Below, in pieces: positions 11,911 to 23,799 of a DNA stretch of 64,000 bases (position 1 is its first letter; every line of letters starts with the position of its first letter). Where the stretch lies: positions 4,042,739-4,106,738 of the forward strand of contig NW_004624743.1 of NCBI RefSeq assembly GCF_000247695.1. The letters are read 5' to 3'. This DNA is from Heterocephalus glaber (lineage: Eukaryota > Chordata > Mammalia > Rodentia > Bathyergidae). Under the pieces are notes generated by a model. That model saw only the letters and a program-made list of their open reading frames with translations, had not been told where the DNA came from and made no database searches. The translations under genes and the position numbers were made by a program.

Positions 11911-14900
11911 CCAGCCCCAGTAACTCTAACTTTGGGAACTAAATATCAAAACACAGTGTTTTGTATTTTCTTGTGTTATTTGAATTTCTTTGTAAAAAGT
12001 GGATAACTTATCCATAGGGTACTATTTTCAATTTTTTCTTAAATACATATGTTCTGCAACTTATTATGGATTTGTGTCTGGTTGAATATATTATAATTTG
12101 AAGTTATCATAGTAAAATAATATACTCTATACACCTATCCAACATCATAGCATAGCATTGACCTATCTTAAAGGTGATCAGAACACTTACATTAGCCTAT
12201 AAAAGGGAAAAAAATTAACACAAAAGGTATTTGACAATTAAGTGTCAAAAAAGCTCATGTAATCTATGGAGCACCTGTGTCCAGAAACTCGGGAGTGTGA
12301 CATGCAATGGAGTGTCCGCTGCTGCGCCTCACAATCGCATAGCTGACGGGGAGCTTTGGCTCAGTGTGGATGTCCAGTGTCTCAAGAGAGGGGGGAATGC
12401 ATGGAGCTAAGTCCAGGGAAAGACCAAAATTCAAATTCTGAAGTTCAGTTTCTGTGGTATCCATACCATCATAAAACTGAAAGATTCAAATTGAACTCTA
12501 GTAAACAGTGGATGTTCAGTATAAATATTTTCGGTTATTGCATGGAAGAGCACATGCTCTCTATAAGAGAATAGTCCATTCCCGGTGTTTTATAATAGCA
12601 GATGCTTCCACATCTTGGGTTTATTATTTGCCTTCAAAAAATTAATGTCATCCAATATTCATCCCACAATAGTTCACTTTTTGTTCAGTCATTGGTGGAT
12701 TGTTAAAATATTCATGAGATGATCAACACGTCACCCACTGATCAACTGTTCCACAGATATGTTATTAGGTAATACTGGTGTATTAATTTATTTGGAAGCA
12801 TATGAAAAATTGTAGAATAAACAAATCATAACTACTGGCTGCTCAGGTCATTCCTCCTGTGAAATGAAATACATTTCCAATGTATTTTGACTTAGAAAAG
12901 AAAATTTGAAAGGAGGTGAAAGGACCCATTATATCTGGGCACAGATCGTAATCCTGAAACCATTCAGCTTTTCCTTCTTTTTTTCACAGAGGACATGTTA
13001 ATTCATTCTTCCTTGAGTAGTTACGAATAACACATTGGATATTTTGTGGTTCACAGATAATGTTGACAGCTTTAGTAATTTTTCAGGTATCACTGCCCCA
13101 ACATGTGTCCTTTGATCTGTCCCATTGACTGTCTTCTCTTTGTACATGGAGCAAATTCTTGCCATAGCACCCATTATAACTGTCTGCTTTGTTTTATTAT
13201 CTCAGTCCTATCTTTTAGATTGATGCGAAATAGATGCTTAAATTAAAAAACTGTTTGACCAACCAAAAGGTGGATGTTTTCTTCAGACTAATAGTTTCTC
13301 CAGTGTGTTGTGTTATTTATGAAAGAAATATGGTTTTTATATGTCCAGTGAAAGTGAAAACATATTTTGATATTGGTACAGCATGTGAATCACAGTCTAA
13401 TCATCCAATTCAGAGACATAAGAATTTGTGATATTAACTTTTGTAGAAAAATGCTCAAGCAAGGAATCAGTAGATAGAGTTTCTGAAATATAGGATTCAC
13501 AAGTTAAAATGACGATGTAGAAGGACTCAGATTATGAATTTTGAAACAAGAAATGACTAGAAAGATCCAGTTAGAACACTCCGAAGTCTATTAAAACAAA
13601 ACCAGATGAACCCATGGATCTGCTTTGTGTCACCCCAAATTGCAGGTCCGCCGCAGTTAGCACTGATTGATGCTGCACACACGAATCTTCAGGTCTCTCC
13701 TAAAATGCGGCCCATCTGTCCTAGCAGATCCAACAGTCCAGTGCAATGAGGGAGAAACTGACACTGCACTCAAGTATTTTTTGAGGAGGGAGGCAGAGGC
13801 AAAAATGCACATGGCTCTCTATTTTGTACCTCTACATCTCTGAAAAGCTCCCTCAGGCTTTCAGCACCAGACCTCTTTTCTCCCCACCAAGCCTCCAACA
13901 GCCTCCTGTTGAGAGGGTCCAGTCCTGGCTGGAAACCCACACTGGCCCCTGGCCCTCCCAGAGCACGTGGCTACCAGGTAGAAAGACAACACCCAGGTAG
14001 AAAGCAGCTTGCTGACGATGTGGCTCAGGTTTTGACTTTCATGTGCTTGCTTAATGTTAGAGAATACTATGTTTCACCATGATAAAGAGAAAAAAATATG
14101 TGTATCTATATTTATATACAGGAATATAATTAAAATGTTTTATAAATTAATTTTTACAAAGGATTTTTATTTTTTTCTCCTCTCCTTCCCCTCTTCACCT
14201 CATACTTTCTCTTCTTCTCTTGTATCCTGGTGTACTTAAAAAAAAAAACAACTAGCACTGATTCCATCAGCAGTAATAATGCATTAATTATTTAATCATT
14301 CCTGAAGTCTGAGTCCACGTACCCTAAGTATCTTATCCAGATACTTTTATAACTGAAGACAGGTTTATTTTAGAGACCTCTCTGCTGTCAAAAAATAACA
14401 TGTGTCTGTGCAACAAATTATTCACGAAGAAACTTGAGAAGCAAGAAGGTAAAGCTTCCTGCAGCGGATCGTTCAGTCTCCCTCTGTGCTGTGTCACTTC
14501 TAACCCCTTTGCTTAGTTTCTGGCCGAGCCCCTGCTCTGCTTGGGCCATTCCTGAGCCTTTTACTTATTTTTCTTTTCAATCTCCGCTATATCACTAAAA
14601 AGGTGAGCAATTGTGAGATACATGTACATTTATGTTTTCCACTCAGTCACCTCTCACGCAGTCATTTCTGTTCCCTGTCTCACGTACACATCTGCTCCCA
14701 GCCTTGCACTCATGGGAATGATGACAATGATCGCAATGCTGTTTGCGGATTGGCCATGGGGGATGCATTGTTTGAACACGCCGCTCCTTCCTTGCCAGGT
14801 GGCAGCAGATTGAGCTTAAGTTGCGATTCAACATCTTTATCAACATTTTTATATGTGAGCCTACCAAGAGCACTATAGGGACTGTACCTAAATATGAAAG

Positions 14901-16574
14901 TGTGTGGTTCATGCCTTGGAGGTCATTAAAATAAAATTAAATCAGAGGCAATCGCCATATGAAATGTTTAATTACTGGACACGGTGACCATTTGCTAGTG
15001 CTACTACAGTGTATTTCCACAGCATTACTGTCTTCAAATGGCTCAAGCAACTTTTGCCACGTTATACAAAAACGACTAAATGAGGCATCTTTTCCAAAAA
15101 TGTTTTCTTCTTACTGCCACCAAGTTCTTCTAACAAAGATAACTCTTTAAGTAAATGCCACTTGCCCAGAGTGGAAAACACTTTATGTGGCAGCTATGTT
15201 GAAATATTCTAATTATGAATTATAGGTAAGGAATCCGATTTCCTGCTTCAAACTCACTAGGAAAATTGTAACTTACTGTTAGAGTTCTTTGAAAGACAAA
15301 TCCGATTTCTCTTGGTTCATGGTAGTTGCAACATTTGTCCACTGGGGAAGTGGTTTAATTCTCTGTTTCACCAGTTCCAGTAAAAGGGTTTTTTGAATCT
15401 CAAAGTGTAGAGGCAATATTTTTTCACAAGTAACTAGTATACAAGCTTGACTGTTCATTTCTTTAAAACCCTGTTCTTTGGAAAATAAGACAGAAATCAT
15501 TGTATTTCTGAGAGGAAAAAACCCTAATGTTTCTTTACCCACATCTTTAAAACATATATTCAAAGCTGCAGTGTTAGATATGTCAAATTTTAATTTTAAT
15601 TGCAGAAAATGTTTCCCATTCATGAAGTTATTCCAAATACACTTTAAAACCAGTTTCCAACCTGGCCAACTTTTCTCCTTGGAATTCTAAAGGCTTCTTT
15701 TATTTCTGCACTTGAATAGGTCATTTAAAAAGCCTTGTAGTTACAAATTTCTTTTTGAATAACTCCTCTATCACAATGAACTTTGTCCTGTATAGATATT
15801 GTCATGATTAATTATTGGCCTTCTTACAATTATAGGTGCATAACTACATTTATTTAACAGAAACATATGTGTGTGTATGCAAAAGATAAGCAAACAATGG
15901 ACCAAATGAGAACCTGAAAGGACACATAAACACGTATAAATTAGTACTAAGAGCTGTAAGTGAGTCACTGATGCTTCAGTGAACTCAACATTTAATATCT
16001 TAATTTTTCTGAAATTGTTGAATTCTAAGAAAATAGAAAAAAGTGAAAAATATATATGATTAATATTTCCCTAGTGACTTACAGAGAGGCAGAAAGGATT
16101 TATGAAGAAGCTTAGTGTTCTGATTTTCCAGCTGAACTTGCTTAGAACATATATTACTAGTGTCATGTTATTGCTCATTGCTGACTGGCTTACTTCATTA
16201 TGCTCCTGAGCATCGTGAACTGGAAAAATAATAGAAACAACAGCAACATCATCTGATTAACAATGGGCAGATCAGGCCTACAGCACAACAGCTTAATGTG
16301 AAGGAGGCAAAAAAAAATGACTCTGGATTGTTATTAACAAAATTTCTACAAATAAAAGGGGCATGAGGGAAGCATACACTTTGATAATCTTGGACCGATC
16401 AACTTAGCTTGCATTCTTAAATATTTGAAAGCTCCTATCATTTCTATTCTCCCTATAGCTGGTTAAGTGTTCTTCTGTACAAGCAGAAAGTATACTAAGC
16501 GTGTAGTCAAGAGTCGCTGGCATTCACAATCTGTGTATTCTTACAAACATTTTTAATTATAACTGCTTGAAAAG
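11911..16574. other. Intergenic between repeats and the EDIL3 3' end
   Basis: No gene supported. 12260-12475 has an odd composition and open frames on both strands but no family I can name. 14161-14225 is a pyrimidine-rich tract. The rest is AT-rich with short chance frames. Confidence 0.5.
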
Positions 16575-16593
16575 TATCCCAGATTTTCAAAAG

Positions 16594-16599
16594 TTTATT
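16594..16599 (-). terminator. Candidate distal poly(A) signal of EDIL3 (AATAAA)
   Basis: TTTATT on the plus strand reads AATAAA on the EDIL3 strand, 2.7 kb past the stop. Beyond it the transcript strand runs through T-rich sequence including ATGTTTGTAAG, a weak GU-rich element. It was chosen over three nearer AATAAA copies because of the expected UTR length. Confidence 0.5.
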
Positions 16600-18245
16600 T
16601 TAAGTTTAAAGACTAGACAAGGTCATACTGACTTTACAACATCCTACGTGATTTCAGTATATATACAAAGAAAAATAAAACAACATTAGGATATTACACA
16701 GCTTGAAAATTTGCAAAGGTTATTGTGTCTCGGTTATTTTTGAACCTACTGACCTTTCAGAAGCCAGCATTCAGTATTACATTTCATAGTTTGTTGACTC
16801 GCAAAGATACAATCATTAGAACCCCAAGTCTTCAAAATTCACACCAATCTTTATGAAGTCTTTTAGAAAGAGAAAGTCAACTTTAAATGCAGTTAGTGAC
16901 TGTGATTAATGCTGTCATGGGACATCGATAAAATGGAGATGGCTGGATTTTTTAGTCTCAGAAATGATAAAATGAACACATTATAGTTAATATAGTGAAG
17001 GTTAGGTAATTCTCGTTTGCTTTTTATGAGATTTATTTCAGTGAGAATGAAAATAAAATAAATTTGCTTCACTATAATGTCGTTGACACAAGCAACACAG
17101 AGTCTATTTCACAATAATTAGGAACATTTCCACACGTGGGAGGCTCTTTGCTGTTGTTAATTTTAGGCATCAGGGGACAAATATTCCATTGGACACACTA
17201 TATTGTGAACAGTATATAACACAGAGAGTAAATGGACAAGCAAGAGAAAGTATTTCAGTGCCTTTCTAAAAGTAACAAATATAATTTTCACCAACTTCTT
17301 TTTAATAGCTATCAATATAAAAAATTCAAAACCTCACACAAAACCATGAATAGTCTTGGAAATGCAAATTATCACAAAGTACTATTCATAATATTTAAAA
17401 TATAATCTTAAAACAAAAATCTTGCATAATGTGCAAAGAAAAACATTCAGAAATCTAAATCCCCAAAGAAATAAGAACCACTGGCTGTACTCTAAGTGTG
17501 TATTTCTGAATTTCAGTAACTGCATAACATGAGTTTAGCTGTAGTCACTCAAAAATATTTTGCATTCCTGACTTTAAAGTTAACTACAAATGATAATACT
17601 GAAGACATAGCGATTTCACTCTGAGAGATGTTGAAAACTGAGCAGGGCTTACAGTCCACAGTTTTATTGTAAGAACCTGAATTAGAAAATCCGTGAGCTT
17701 GGGAGTCTTGTGTGACTGGACCAGCTAGTTCCCTCTTATTTCCACCTCAGTGTGATTGGCTTTCTCTTTAGATTCCTCACTATGCTTGAAGACCACTGCA
17801 TATACACATCATTAAGAAATGGTATTAACACATGGACAAATGGGACATTAACAGTCTAGTGGCTTTTGTGATGTAGCACAAGTATTAAAGAAAAAAACAC
17901 TTACCTGCATTGCTCAGGACCTTAACATTTCGTACACATACCGGCCTTTCTTTTCTGGGACCCTTAATCTAAAATTCCAATAATTCTGTGTCTAAGCCTT
18001 GTAAAATAAATACTTGTAAAGCTTATAATTTAGAGGTTGAGGACTTTTATGGAGGCAGGGTGAGCTTTAATTTGAGAGACGTGTCAATGAAACTTCCATT
18101 ATCAATAACAAATTGTTAGGATAATTGCTTACTTTTTCAGGACCTTTGAGGTAAAATAAAGAGAAATCAATTTTCATCTTGAGAATGGTTTAGAACATTG
18201 TCATTAGTAAATACATCGCTTGTTACAAATAACTGCACAATGTGC

Positions 18246-18303
18246 TTTCCTGGGAAACCGTCACCAGTTTCAAATAGCGACAGAATCTTGGTTTCCCAGG
18301 AAA
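18246..18303 (-). other. Stem-loop with perfect 14-bp stem in EDIL3 3' UTR
   Basis: Arms 18246-18259 (TTTCCTGGGAAACC) and 18290-18303 (GGTTTCCCAGGAAA) are exact reverse complements. In the transcript sense the stem can continue, after an 8-nt one-sided bulge, with five more pairs (GUCGC with GUGAC, including one G-U; plus 18277-18281 and 18260-18264), leaving a 12-nt loop. Confidence 0.85.
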
Positions 18304-18466
18304 TGTGGGAAGATGAATATGTTCGGCCAAGTGATGTAGCACTGTGTTCATATTAGTTTGCCAGATGCTCTTGAAATGGACAAAGAATTCATGATTCTGC
18401 TATTTCATAGTAAATACAAACCTAAGTAAATGCTATCAAAGACTTACAATTTTTAAAGGGACAATA

Positions 18467-18501
18467 CTTTTTGTCGTTTCTCACAGTGAAACGACAAAAA
18501 G
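18467..18501 (-). other. Stem-loop with perfect 14-bp stem, 7-nt loop, in EDIL3 3' UTR
   Basis: Arms 18467-18480 (CTTTTTGTCGTTTC) and 18488-18501 (GAAACGACAAAAAG) are exact reverse complements around a 7-nt loop. The hairpin forms equally on either strand. Confidence 0.9.
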
Positions 18502-19313
18502 GGATTCTTCAGAAAGGAGGCATTTGGGAATTACATAGGTACAGTTTTCCTCAAGAATAAAACATATTTAATTGACATTAAATATGGATTGGTCTGCTGA
18601 TATGCAATCATAGTCTATAGATATAAATGAACACAACACTCCCTTTAGGCAAATAATAGGAAGAACTGCAATTGGAAAAATACTGACTAATTCAGGCAAT
18701 AAGCAAAGTAAAGAATACAGACGGGAGTCAAAAGGAAAAAGAAATCATAAATCTCTAATTAGAAATAATGGAAGTAAAATTAGAATTATAGTATTAATTA
18801 GTACTGCATATCACAGATTCTTCTTCAAAATTCTGTTATAAACACTGAGCGTTAGGCACAGGGAAACAAGGTAATGCAAAGTCATTAAAAAAACTTATTG
18901 CTAACATTGCAGTATTTTTAATAAGAATTAACCATTTCTTGTAAAAGCTCTATCAATTCTTCTTTTATTTGATAACTACGAGGTTTTTTTTTAAACCTTT
19001 GCTATAAAAAGGATACTTCCTTTCCCTACCATATCTCACCCAATGTGAATAATTCAGAAAACAATGAAAAAAGGAATTCACAGTTAATGTGATGTTACTT
19101 AAGAGAGTTGAACCCTAAAAATCAAATCACTGAAAAGGCAGGTTTAGGGTTCCTAAAGGACAGTTAGTGGCCTACCATAATCTGCGCACTTTTCATAAAA
19201 AAAACAAAAACAACCATTCAGTGTCCTACGGTTCTTCCGTAGGATCCGCACGGTTCTTCCCACGGAGACGCTTTCTGGGGAACAGAGGAGAGGTTGTGGG
19301 GTGTGCGGGTTTC

Positions 19314-19463
19314 TCATTCCTCTTCCGTGCAGCCCAGCAGCTCCGATCGCAGCGTGATCCTCCCGTACCACGACCAGGGGAGGATTCTTATGTGTCGTGC
19401 ATAGATGGGGGGCTCGATGACATTTTTTCTGTGGGTGTCATTGTCGAAATTGCCCTGGAAAAC
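19314..19463 (-). CDS. EDIL3: EDIL3 last coding exon (C-terminal part of discoidin domain 2)
   Basis: Codes for the final 49 residues of EDIL3/DEL-1, from [10 protein letters not shown] to the C-terminal ELLGCTEEE, then TGA at 19314-19316. EDIL3 is a secreted matrix glycoprotein with three EGF repeats and two F5/8-type C (discoidin) domains; it binds integrins and phosphatidylserine and acts in angiogenesis, leukocyte adhesion control and efferocytosis. The segment closes discoidin domain 2: LRSELLGC fits the FA58C end signature, and its Cys is expected to pair with the first Cys of the domain. The exon follows a pyrimidine-rich acceptor ending TATCAG (AG at plus 19464-19465) and begins in phase 0. 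The upstream in-frame ATG at 19494-19496 lies in the intron and is not a start. From memory the human protein is 480 residues, so this is about residues 432-480; I recall Asp where this copy has Glu (NVIEPP). Identification is very secure. Confidence 0.97.
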   Translation of the reverse strand, partial: VFQGNFDNDTHRKNVIEPPIYARHIRILPWSWYGRITLRSELLGCTEEE

Positions 19464-21221
19464 CTGATAGAGAAGAGTGGAGAACATCAGTTGCATAGCT
19501 CGCTTTTTCCCTGGAATTTATGTTTCCTTATATGGAATATTCTTCCCAAACGTAACATGTGATAACTATTCATTTCCTCTGCTTCCGAACATATTTCAGT
19601 TTCTTTTAAGGATTCATTTTTGGTTGAATTGTCAATTAATATCTTAAGAATTAAGTGAGGCAAGAATTGATTTCTAGTGTAGAAGCGCCGAGTTCTATCA
19701 GTTTTATCTGCCAGTCTTTCGCACGTTTTTAAAATGCAGCAGATATTTATTTTTCGCTCATGCCATGGGCTGACAACGGTTAGAAAGCTTGCCCACCTCG
19801 CTGTCTTCCAACCAGTGACTCAGAGATCCAAGCTGTTTGCAAATTCCTGCCCTCATCTGGAACACGTGACCGCCAGGCCATCAAGGGGCAAGTTGGCAGA
19901 CTGCAGAGAAGGTTTTAAAGGACAAGGTATGGAAGGAACTGACATCATTCTACTTATGTTTGATCTTAACTGGTTACATAAGCCTTAACTGGAAAGGAGG
20001 TTGGGGAATCAGCAGGAATATATCAATGTCTGTTGAGCAATAATAGTCTTTATCATTATCTTTTGCACACTTCCCACCTAAGAAACAAAATTAACCCATG
20101 CCCAGAAAGACAAACCTATCAAAGATGGTTTTGATTCAGGTTTTTCTCTTTTTGGGGGTGTTTGGAACTACACAACAAAATGCTATGGTCACTGGGACTT
20201 GTGATATTCTGACACTCTGCATTAAATGACTCTTCACCTCTCTTCTTTGTTAAAAAGCATTTAAAACTTTTTTTCCCCTTAAAGACAATTTATAATAACT
20301 TGGACACGTTTCTCCTTCAGAAAGAAAAAGCAAATTCAAAACCCTGAAATTTGAAATTTGAAGAATGACAGTAAATTATAAATTACTTGGGGAGACAAGG
20401 AGGTACTTGTGATACTTAGGTTTTACTTGAAGTCTTTATCATTTCCTCTTACAGATTTTGAACCTTTCTTACTAATTTCTAGTATTTTATATTTACATTT
20501 TCATTAATCTCATCTAGGCTAGTGAAAAATCTCTGCAAGATTTTTTTCCTTTTAACTTTATGAGGCACCTTATAATTGAAAGATAATCCTCTTTCTCATT
20601 TAAGATCAAAATACGAGTATACAGCCAAAGGGATAACTGAAAATAAAATTCCCAAAAGAAAAAAAAAAGCTTCACCACCCTATGAGAGCATATTTAACCT
20701 GCATCTTTGAACATTCTGAAATTAAAGGGAATGCTTTAAACATGGCCTTCTAGAATAAGTGGGCTCCAACTTATATCACCACCAAAGATCTTTCTGTGCT
20801 CTATCTAGAGAAAAAAGTAGATGCTCTTCGATAAAGCATTAGGCTGTGGCACTGATTCATAGAGGCAGCAGTTCAGAGTGGTAGACTTTCTGCTGTTTCC
20901 AAGGGAAAGTTATTTACCCTTGAGGGCATATGCAAAATACAGTCCCCCATCTGGTGGGGGAATAATTTTTCAAATTGACACAAAATATATCACAAAGACT
21001 ATTTTTGAATAAATATTTACTGAAGAAGAGAATACTTGGTTATGCTAAGTCTAGCAGCGATCACCCTGGCATACTTAAATGCATAACTATTGAATTTTAT
21101 CCTCAATAATGTTAAGCCTGCTTTGTCTAGAGGGAAAATCATTTTGGACTGAGATGTATTACTAAATAGATAAAAGGTCTCTGTTGCTAACAGCTCATCT
21201 GTGAAAGAAATACCATGTACA

Positions 21222-21383
21222 CAGGCCAGGTGTGGTGGTGCATGCCTGTAATCCCAGGATTTGGGAGGCTGTGGCAGGAGGAACCTCATGAGTTCAAGGT
21301 CAGCCTGGGCTACATAATGAGTTCAAGGGCACCTTGAACTACATAGTGAGACCCTGCCCCCCACAGAAGAAAACAAAGAAAAA
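21222..21383 (+). mobile_element. B1 SINE (7SL-derived) with 15-bp target duplication
   Basis: GGCCAGGTGTGGTGGTGCAT start, pol III A box region, 'gagttcaaggtcagcctggg' B box, and the internal duplication typical of B1 ('ctacataatgagttc...ctacatagtgagaccctg'). Flanked by GAAATACCATGTACA at 21207-21221 and 21384-21398. Confidence 0.95.
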
Positions 21384-21833
21384 GGAAATACCATGTACAT
21401 ATTCACCACCAAAGTTTGAGAGATGTCATTTAGCAGCAGAAAATATAGGTAGAAGCTCTGGTTTCTGGACACTTTTAAATATAAGATGTTGGATTCAAAT
21501 GCTCTATTGAGATTGTAGTGTTACAGCTTAAAACGGAATCTAAAGTCCAATTTTGTAGCCCTGATATATAATTTAATGTATATCTTCAGAATAATAGAAT
21601 TTAAATTCATAATGTTTACTGCCACATCTATAATAGTAGTAGACCACTTTTTGGAAAGGAAATATAGAAGAAAACATTTGAAGTTTCTACTCTTCAGACC
21701 AGATTTCAATGCGGAACTATCAAGACATAGGGCAGCAAATGATTAGTTATACATCTTTCTTCAATGGAGGATACCTACAAAGCACTGCCTGCTGAATACA
21801 AGTATAATTTTTATTTTTAAATTTTTAATTATT

Positions 21834-22058
21834 TGTTTTTTGGGGGTTTTTTGGTTTTTTTGGTGCTGGGGATCAAACTCGAGACCTTGTGCTTGTGAGG
21901 CAGGTGGTGGAACCACTGAGCTAAATCCCCGGCCAATGATTTGTTTTTTTGAGACAGGCTCTTGTTCTGTAGTTCATGTTGGCCTGGAACGCATGGCGGT
22001 CCTTCTGCTTCAGTCGCCAGGGTGCTAGGATCACAGGCCTGGGCCACCACACCTAGCC
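21834..22058 (-). mobile_element. B1-ID dimer SINE
   Basis: On the minus strand a B1 monomer (22058-21941: 'aggtgtggtggcccaggcctgtgatcc' region) is followed by an ID monomer (21934-21841) with an A/C-rich tail. This is the B1-dID/MEN dimer architecture known from squirrel-, dormouse- and beaver-related rodents, or less likely an ID that landed beside a B1. Confidence 0.7.
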
Positions 22059-23563
22059 CTGAAATTTCTGATTTAATGTGTGAAAATTATAGACACTTTC
22101 AATGCTTGTTTAAAAAAATTAAGTGAACTTTCATGAAACAGCATAATTTATAAAACAAAAGTGCCTACAGAAAAAGAGTCAAAATTTATATCGGAATCAC
22201 CCAAGTCACGGTCTAAGATTAATGAAATCATAGTTGCATTTTCAGAGGGCTTTCAGTAAGGATAGCACAGAATGCCAAACACAGACCACCTCGGTCTAAG
22301 AGGGCATCTTGCACCTGCTGTGCATGCATAGGGCACATGCTGTTTGCTTGTCTGCAGGACTAGGAAGACCCTCCTAAAGAACGCCATTTCAATGTTTTAA
22401 AGGGCAAAGGAGTGCAAACACAGTATTCTGGGTTAACTTTCTAAAATCTGTAATATGCATTTCACAGGCCCACTTGAGATTTATAAATAACCCCATTTGA
22501 AATTGAAGTCTGAAAAGGTTCATGGAGAATCCTGAAACTCCATACTGAAGGGAAGCTATTTAGTATGAGAAAGACATAATTTGATTTATAAATTTCGTAA
22601 AAAATATACTCAAGTCCCAGTTTCGGGAGGCAGGAAGCCAACTGGCTGGTGACAGGACTGCTGGTGTGGTCAAACACAGCTATGCTGGGGGGTCGCTCAG
22701 GCACTGCCTAAGATGTGGGGCTGGAAGACAAAGACATGCGAGGCCCTTTGTGGAGGATTCCTTAATCACAACCTAAGAGAAGACGAGGGAAAGGGAGACA
22801 GTCCCTCACTGTGGGTAAAATGTTGGGCTCTGTTTTCCACTGTTAATGCTCCTTGATGCCAGTTACAATTCAAATCAGATTCTAGGGGGTACAAACCCCA
22901 ACACAGACAGAACATCAGATAAAATACAACAATTAAACATTGCTTCCAGGTGAGGTGGGTTATTTGTTCATAGACACTAATGTCCATCCAGGACAGGGTA
23001 GGCGTCATTACAAGAAAGCCACGAAGACCACAGAGGAAGGCAGGAGCACCTGCAGGATGTGCTGAGAGCTGCACACTCACTCTACCCAGAAGTCGCTTAG
23101 GGATTCCAGTGCAGTTCTATTTCTTTACAAAACCACCCGATGCTGATTCTTGAAGGTGTATTTCTTTTTATTTGTCCTAAACCTAACTCGTTAAAAGTTT
23201 TAAACAAATCTCCACTGTTCTAACCTTTTGGGATTTATGCCCACATTGTCCAAAGAGTGAGTGGCTCTCAGTGCTTCTCTGTACCCTCCCTTAACTTTGA
23301 AGGTTAGCCACTCAGTGTTTTAGTGAAGTCTCCTTCTACCTTTTGGCCACTCAATCGAGATTTTGTTATTTCTCATACCACAGGTGGGGATTACAACCAT
23401 ATCTGTGATGCCAGGTATTATGCGAAAAACATGGGTTGAAAAAAGCTTTCTCCAGTGTTCTCTGTTGTTTGGCTTTGCTTTGTTAATGGTGCTGAGCACA
23501 CCACTGGCTCAGCGAACCCATGTTCTTCAGGGATAGAGGGGAAGAGAGGCTGTCCATTTCCCC

Positions 23564-23565
<2 letters not shown>
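22059..23565. other. Intronic, nothing recognised
   Basis: Weakly GC-richer than its surroundings around 22620-22760 and 22960-23060, with short open frames that have no known motifs. Confidence 0.5.

Positions 23566-23624
<59 letters not shown>
23566..23624. repeat. (GT)n microsatellite, 59 bp
   Basis: An uninterrupted GT run of about 29 units, likely length-polymorphic. It creates false Cys-Val and Thr-His open frames. Confidence 0.98.
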
Positions 23625-23625
<1 letters not shown>

Positions 23626-23799
23626 CGGGGTCCACAGGCTGAAAGACAAGAATTCTACAGTTAGCGGATCTAATTGGAATTCCTTGTCTTCGCATCTACA
23701 GTACTTACAGCATGACAGTTATGCAGGAATAGTATTTTCTAGCTCTGATTCTGATAACCCTTGCTTTTATCTAATTCTACACACACAATGAAAGAACAT

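Larger units (their letters stand above)
16575..19313 (-). other. EDIL3: EDIL3 3' untranslated region (3' end inferred)
   Basis: Non-coding sequence following the TGA on the minus strand. I place the end near 16575, just past an AATAAA on the minus strand (TTTATT at plus 16594-16599). That gives a UTR of about 2.7 kb, which fits my memory that the mammalian EDIL3 mRNA has a UTR of nearly 3 kb. Other AATAAA copies lie at plus 18964-18969, 17663-17668 and 17032-17037 and could give shorter mRNAs. I see no SINE, L1 or LTR in the interval, unlike the flanks, which suggests constraint. Two perfect 14-bp stem-loops lie within it. The stop-proximal boundary is certain; the distal one is inferred. 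Confidence 0.7.

Noticed and set aside
18467..18501. Hairpin as a microRNA precursor
   Set aside because: The stem is only 14 bp, too short for Drosha/Dicer processing, and no extended pairing in the flanks was seen.
19464..19496. ATG at 19494-19496 as the start of a small EDIL3 C-terminal protein
   Set aside because: The ATG lies in the pyrimidine-rich splice acceptor region; residues before VFQ are not part of the EDIL3 domain.
23483..23791. Open frames rich in Cys-Val or Thr-His
   Set aside because: Products of translating the (GT)n microsatellite.
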